Shown here: positions 61,995 to 64,000 of the stretch, piece after piece
Numbering within the stretch: position 1 is the stretch's first letter
Layout: every line of letters begins with the position of its first letter
Source: Mucisphaera sp965279675
GTDB taxonomy: Bacteria; Planctomycetota; Phycisphaerae; Phycisphaerales; Phycisphaeraceae
DNA: 64,000 nt
Assembly (NCBI RefSeq): GCF_965279675.1
Contig: NZ_CBDIIJ010000002.1
Span: 620,001-684,000 of the forward strand
Reading direction: 5' to 3'
Notes under the pieces: model-generated
Database searches by the model: none
What the model saw: the letters and a program-made list of their open reading frames with translations, nothing else
What the model was told of the DNA's origin: nothing
Position numbers and translations under genes: made by a program

Positions 61995-64000
61995 TTGGCT
62001 TTATCACGTGCTTTCGTGCTGGGTTTCGCCGTTTGTGTGGTGGCGTCGGGGGGGTCGGCTCACGCTTTAACTTTTGAGCACCAGGTTGTCGTAGATACCG
62101 CGGACCCGGCGAGTGGGGTTTCGCCTTCGGGCGACTTTGTGGGGTTTGGTTTCACGACGATCAATGCTGGTGGCGATGTGGTCTTCCCCAGCGCGAGCAC
62201 GCCTGTTGGTGCTGGGTCGGGTCTGTGGTCGGCTTCGCCCGGGAGTGCCGGTTACAGCTACGGTCCGGCGATCGCGGCGGGTCAGCAGCCTGCGCCCAAC
62301 GTGGGCTCAACTCAGCCGGCGGGGCTGTTCCGGGGGTTCAACATTCCGGCTGTTTTGAACGATGGGGGCGATCTGGTTTTTTACCAGCAGCTTCAGGGAC
62401 CGGGCATCAACGGTGGGAATTTCGATGGCGTTTGGAAGTATGACTCGGCCAGTGGTCTTGAATTGATCGCGCGGAAGTCGGATCCGGCAATTGGTGGGGA
62501 TGCTTATCGAGTGACGACCGCCGTGCCGCGGCTGAACAACGCTGGTGATGTTTTGTTCACGGGTGTGCTTGATTCGGCGGACGCCCTGGCGGTGTTTACT
62601 TCCGGTGGTGGTGGCACGGGTGTGAAGCACCTGCAGGTTGGACAGCAGGCGCCCAACTTCGTACCGATCCTTAATGAGGATCATCGCGTGACCTCCATCG
62701 ATCCGGTGCAGAACTACATTAATGATGCGGGTCAGATCGCGGTGCGTACGATCGTCCAGGACATCATTCCGACCGGTGGCGCCTTTAATGGGAGCGTGAT
62801 TTATGTGGGGCAGTCGGGATCGTTCCAGATTGCTGCAAAGGCCCTTGACCCGGTGATCCCGGGTGTTGGGGTGCGTGGCGTCGACTATCTCGGTGGGGTG
62901 AACAACAGTGGGCAGGTTGCTTTTTATGGTGGGCTGCTGCCTTACAACGGGCCGAGCACGATGCCGATCTTCACGGGGACGCTGCCGGCTGATCGGAACG
63001 AGGCGTTGATTTCGTCGGCTAGTCCGAACGGCTTGGCGGATACTGACCTGGGCATTGTGGTGCGTGAGGGAGACCCGGTGCCGGGTATGCCCGGGGTGAT
63101 TTTTGGCAATGATTTCAATGGTTTGAATGTGCGTTTCCCGGTGATCAACGACCGAGGGACGACGGCCTTCGTGGCGGATGATCTTCGCGGGCCTGGGATC
63201 ATCACGGCGGGCAATGAGAACGCCGCGAGCTTGTGGATGGATGATTCGTCGGGTGCGCTGCACCAGATTGTCCGGGCTGGGACGCCAGCAGTGGGTCTGC
63301 CTGCGGGTGCGACGATTTCGGCAGCGGGTATTGGTGTCGGTGGTCGCTCGGCGGTTTTGAACAACAAGGATAACGTGGCATTTGTGGCGACGGTTGCAGC
63401 GGGAGGCGGGCAGGCGACGAATACCGAGGCGCTCTATTTTTATGACGGGCAGAACAATCGGAATCTGACGCTGGTTGCTTACGTCGGGATGCCGTTTGAG
63501 TTAAATGGCGTGACGAGCCCGATCACTGAGATCTTCTTCCAGGGTGGTGACGTTCCGTTTGTCTCGAATAGTGACGGTCGTCGGTCTGGTTTCAACGACA
63601 ATGATCAGATTGTTTATGCGATCGCGTTGGCGGATGGGCGTGAGGCGGTGGTTGTCTCGGAGCCGAAGACGCCTACGTTGATTCCGATTCCGCTTTGCAA
63701 TTCGTTTTTCTTTAATGCGTTGACTCAGCAGTGGGAGCAGAACTGCTGGACGATCAGCGGCAAGGGTGGAGCGACGCAGCGGCCGAGCGGTTCGCCGGTG
63801 GATCCGACGATGTTGCTGGTGACCTCTTCGCCTTCATCGATGTCTCAGAGTCTTGTGGTGCCCGACGAACCGTTTCTGCTTGAGTACGAATATCTGTTTG
63901 GGCAGGAAGACGGGGTTCTTACGGTAACCCTTGGGGACATCGTCTTGGATTATCTGCAGGCTTCGGATCTCACCGATGTGTTTCAGGTGCGTCAGGTTGT
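61995..64000 (+). CDS. Large secreted tandem-repeat protein, runs off window end
   Basis: The start is TTG 61995, 5-7 bases after AAGGAGAG. A signal peptide (MALSRAFVLGFAVCVVASGG then SAHA) is followed by at least eight degenerate units centred on LN/IN-x-x-G-x-V-x-F: INAGGDVVF, LNDGGDLVF, LNNAGDVLF, INDAGQIAV, VNNSGQVAF, INDRGTTAF, LNNKDNVAF, FNDNDQIVY. They recur about every 60-80 residues, like blades of a propeller. After residue 560 a different beta-sandwich-like region begins (NSFFFNALTQQWEQNCW). The end is outside the window; a dockerin or PEP-CTERM tag would be expected there. 668 codons are visible. Confidence 0.85.
   Translation, partial: MALSRAFVLGFAVCVVASGGSAHALTFEHQVVVDTADPASGVSPSGDFVGFGFTTINAGGDVVFPSASTPVGAGSGLWSASPGSAGYSYGPAIAAGQQPAPNVGSTQPAGLFRGFNIPAVLNDGGDLVFYQQLQGPGINGGNFDGVWKYDSASGLELIARKSDPAIGGDAYRVTTAVPRLNNAGDVLFTGVLDSADALAVFTSGGGGTGVKHLQVGQQAPNFVPILNEDHRVTSIDPVQNYINDAGQIAVRTIVQDIIPTGGAFNGSVIYVGQSGSFQIAAKALDPVIPGVGVRGVDYLGGVNNSGQVAFYGGLLPYNGPSTMPIFTGTLPADRNEALISSASPNGLADTDLGIVVREGDPVPGMPGVIFGNDFNGLNVRFPVINDRGTTAFVADDLRGPGIITAGNENAASLWMDDSSGALHQIVRAGTPAVGLPAGATISAAGIGVGGRSAVLNNKDNVAFVATVAAGGGQATNTEALYFYDGQNNRNLTLVAYVGMPFELNGVTSPITEIFFQGGDVPFVSNSDGRRSGFNDNDQIVYAIALADGREAVVVSEPKTPTLIPIPLCNSFFFNALTQQWEQNCWTISGKGGATQRPSGSPVDPTMLLVTSSPSSMSQSLVVPDEPFLLEYEYLFGQEDGVLTVTLGDIVLDYLQASDLTDVFQVRQV

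Overview
The window is about 64 kb of GC-rich, gene-dense bacterial chromosome. PEP-CTERM-tagged secreted proteins, a dockerin-bearing glycosidase, a prepilin-like protein with a C-terminal H-x-DG signature, many small lipoproteins, a YdjY-like domain, a greatly enlarged SecA and a mreBCD cluster together point to Planctomycetota, probably class Phycisphaerae. That placement is inferred from gene content, not from a marker tree. No rRNA, tRNA or CRISPR array was seen.

Layout. 1-5.4 kb: a truncated CBS/CorC protein, cysS, a GNAT enzyme, a membrane-protein gene split by an in-frame TAA, and sucC without sucD. 5.5-10.1 kb: a small exported protein, then a 1334-residue SecA and a strong terminator. 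10.1-21.7 kb: small lipoproteins, a PEP-CTERM protein, an FHA protein, hemW, a 57-residue zinc ribbon, a DciA-like protein, shikimate kinase, a Yellow/MRJP-type lipoprotein with a long alanine-rich helix, a CBM9-like protein, a methyltransferase, an RluA-type pseudouridine synthase and a NagB-like/PIG-L fusion. 21.8-28.9 kb: a sugar isomerase, a lipoprotein cytochrome c, an MBL-fold protein, a GHL10 glycosidase, a prepilin-like protein and gcvH. 29-32.7 kb: an overlapping AGCS transporter, DUF368 and galE operon. 32.9-43.4 kb, all minus strand: mreD, mreC, mreB and small membrane or coiled-coil proteins, a HEAT-repeat protein, lnt, a Xer recombinase, and a lipoprotein/TolB-like set. 43.7-50.1 kb: a CESA-like glycosyltransferase, an HTH protein with an EF-hand loop, a GT2 enzyme, a VOC protein, pdxJ, a YdjY-like protein and a PilZ protein. 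50.1-58.4 kb: carB, a PEP-CTERM protein, an EAL-HDOD and PilZ-REC-HPt pair, a phosphodiesterase and small proteins. 58.5-61.4 kb: a compositionally foreign M-R-Vsr operon of the EcoRII/Dcm (CCWGG) type. 61.5-61.8 kb: a decayed AraC fragment. 62-64 kb: a large secreted tandem-repeat protein that leaves the window.

How the genes work together. Much of the content serves the cell envelope. SecA exports; Lnt finishes the many lipoproteins; DUF368 probably recycles undecaprenyl phosphate; MreBCD organises wall growth; GalE and the glycosyltransferases supply surface sugars; and the PEP-CTERM proteins are envelope-sorted. The restriction operon is a self-contained defence and repair unit: the methylase protects, the endonuclease cuts, and Vsr repairs T:G mismatches left by 5-methylcytosine deamination.

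Most interesting points. The methyltransferase starts with a ribbon-helix-helix-like segment, and two tandem perfect 8-bp palindromes lie just upstream of its ribosome-binding site, which suggests MetJ/Arc-like autoregulation. A two-gene signalling operon has lost both phospho-acceptor residues (Asp to Glu in the receiver, His to Leu in the HPt). SecA carries five degenerate W-centred repeats. The NagB-like protein lacks a catalytic Asp. Strand composition changes abruptly near 57.74 kb.
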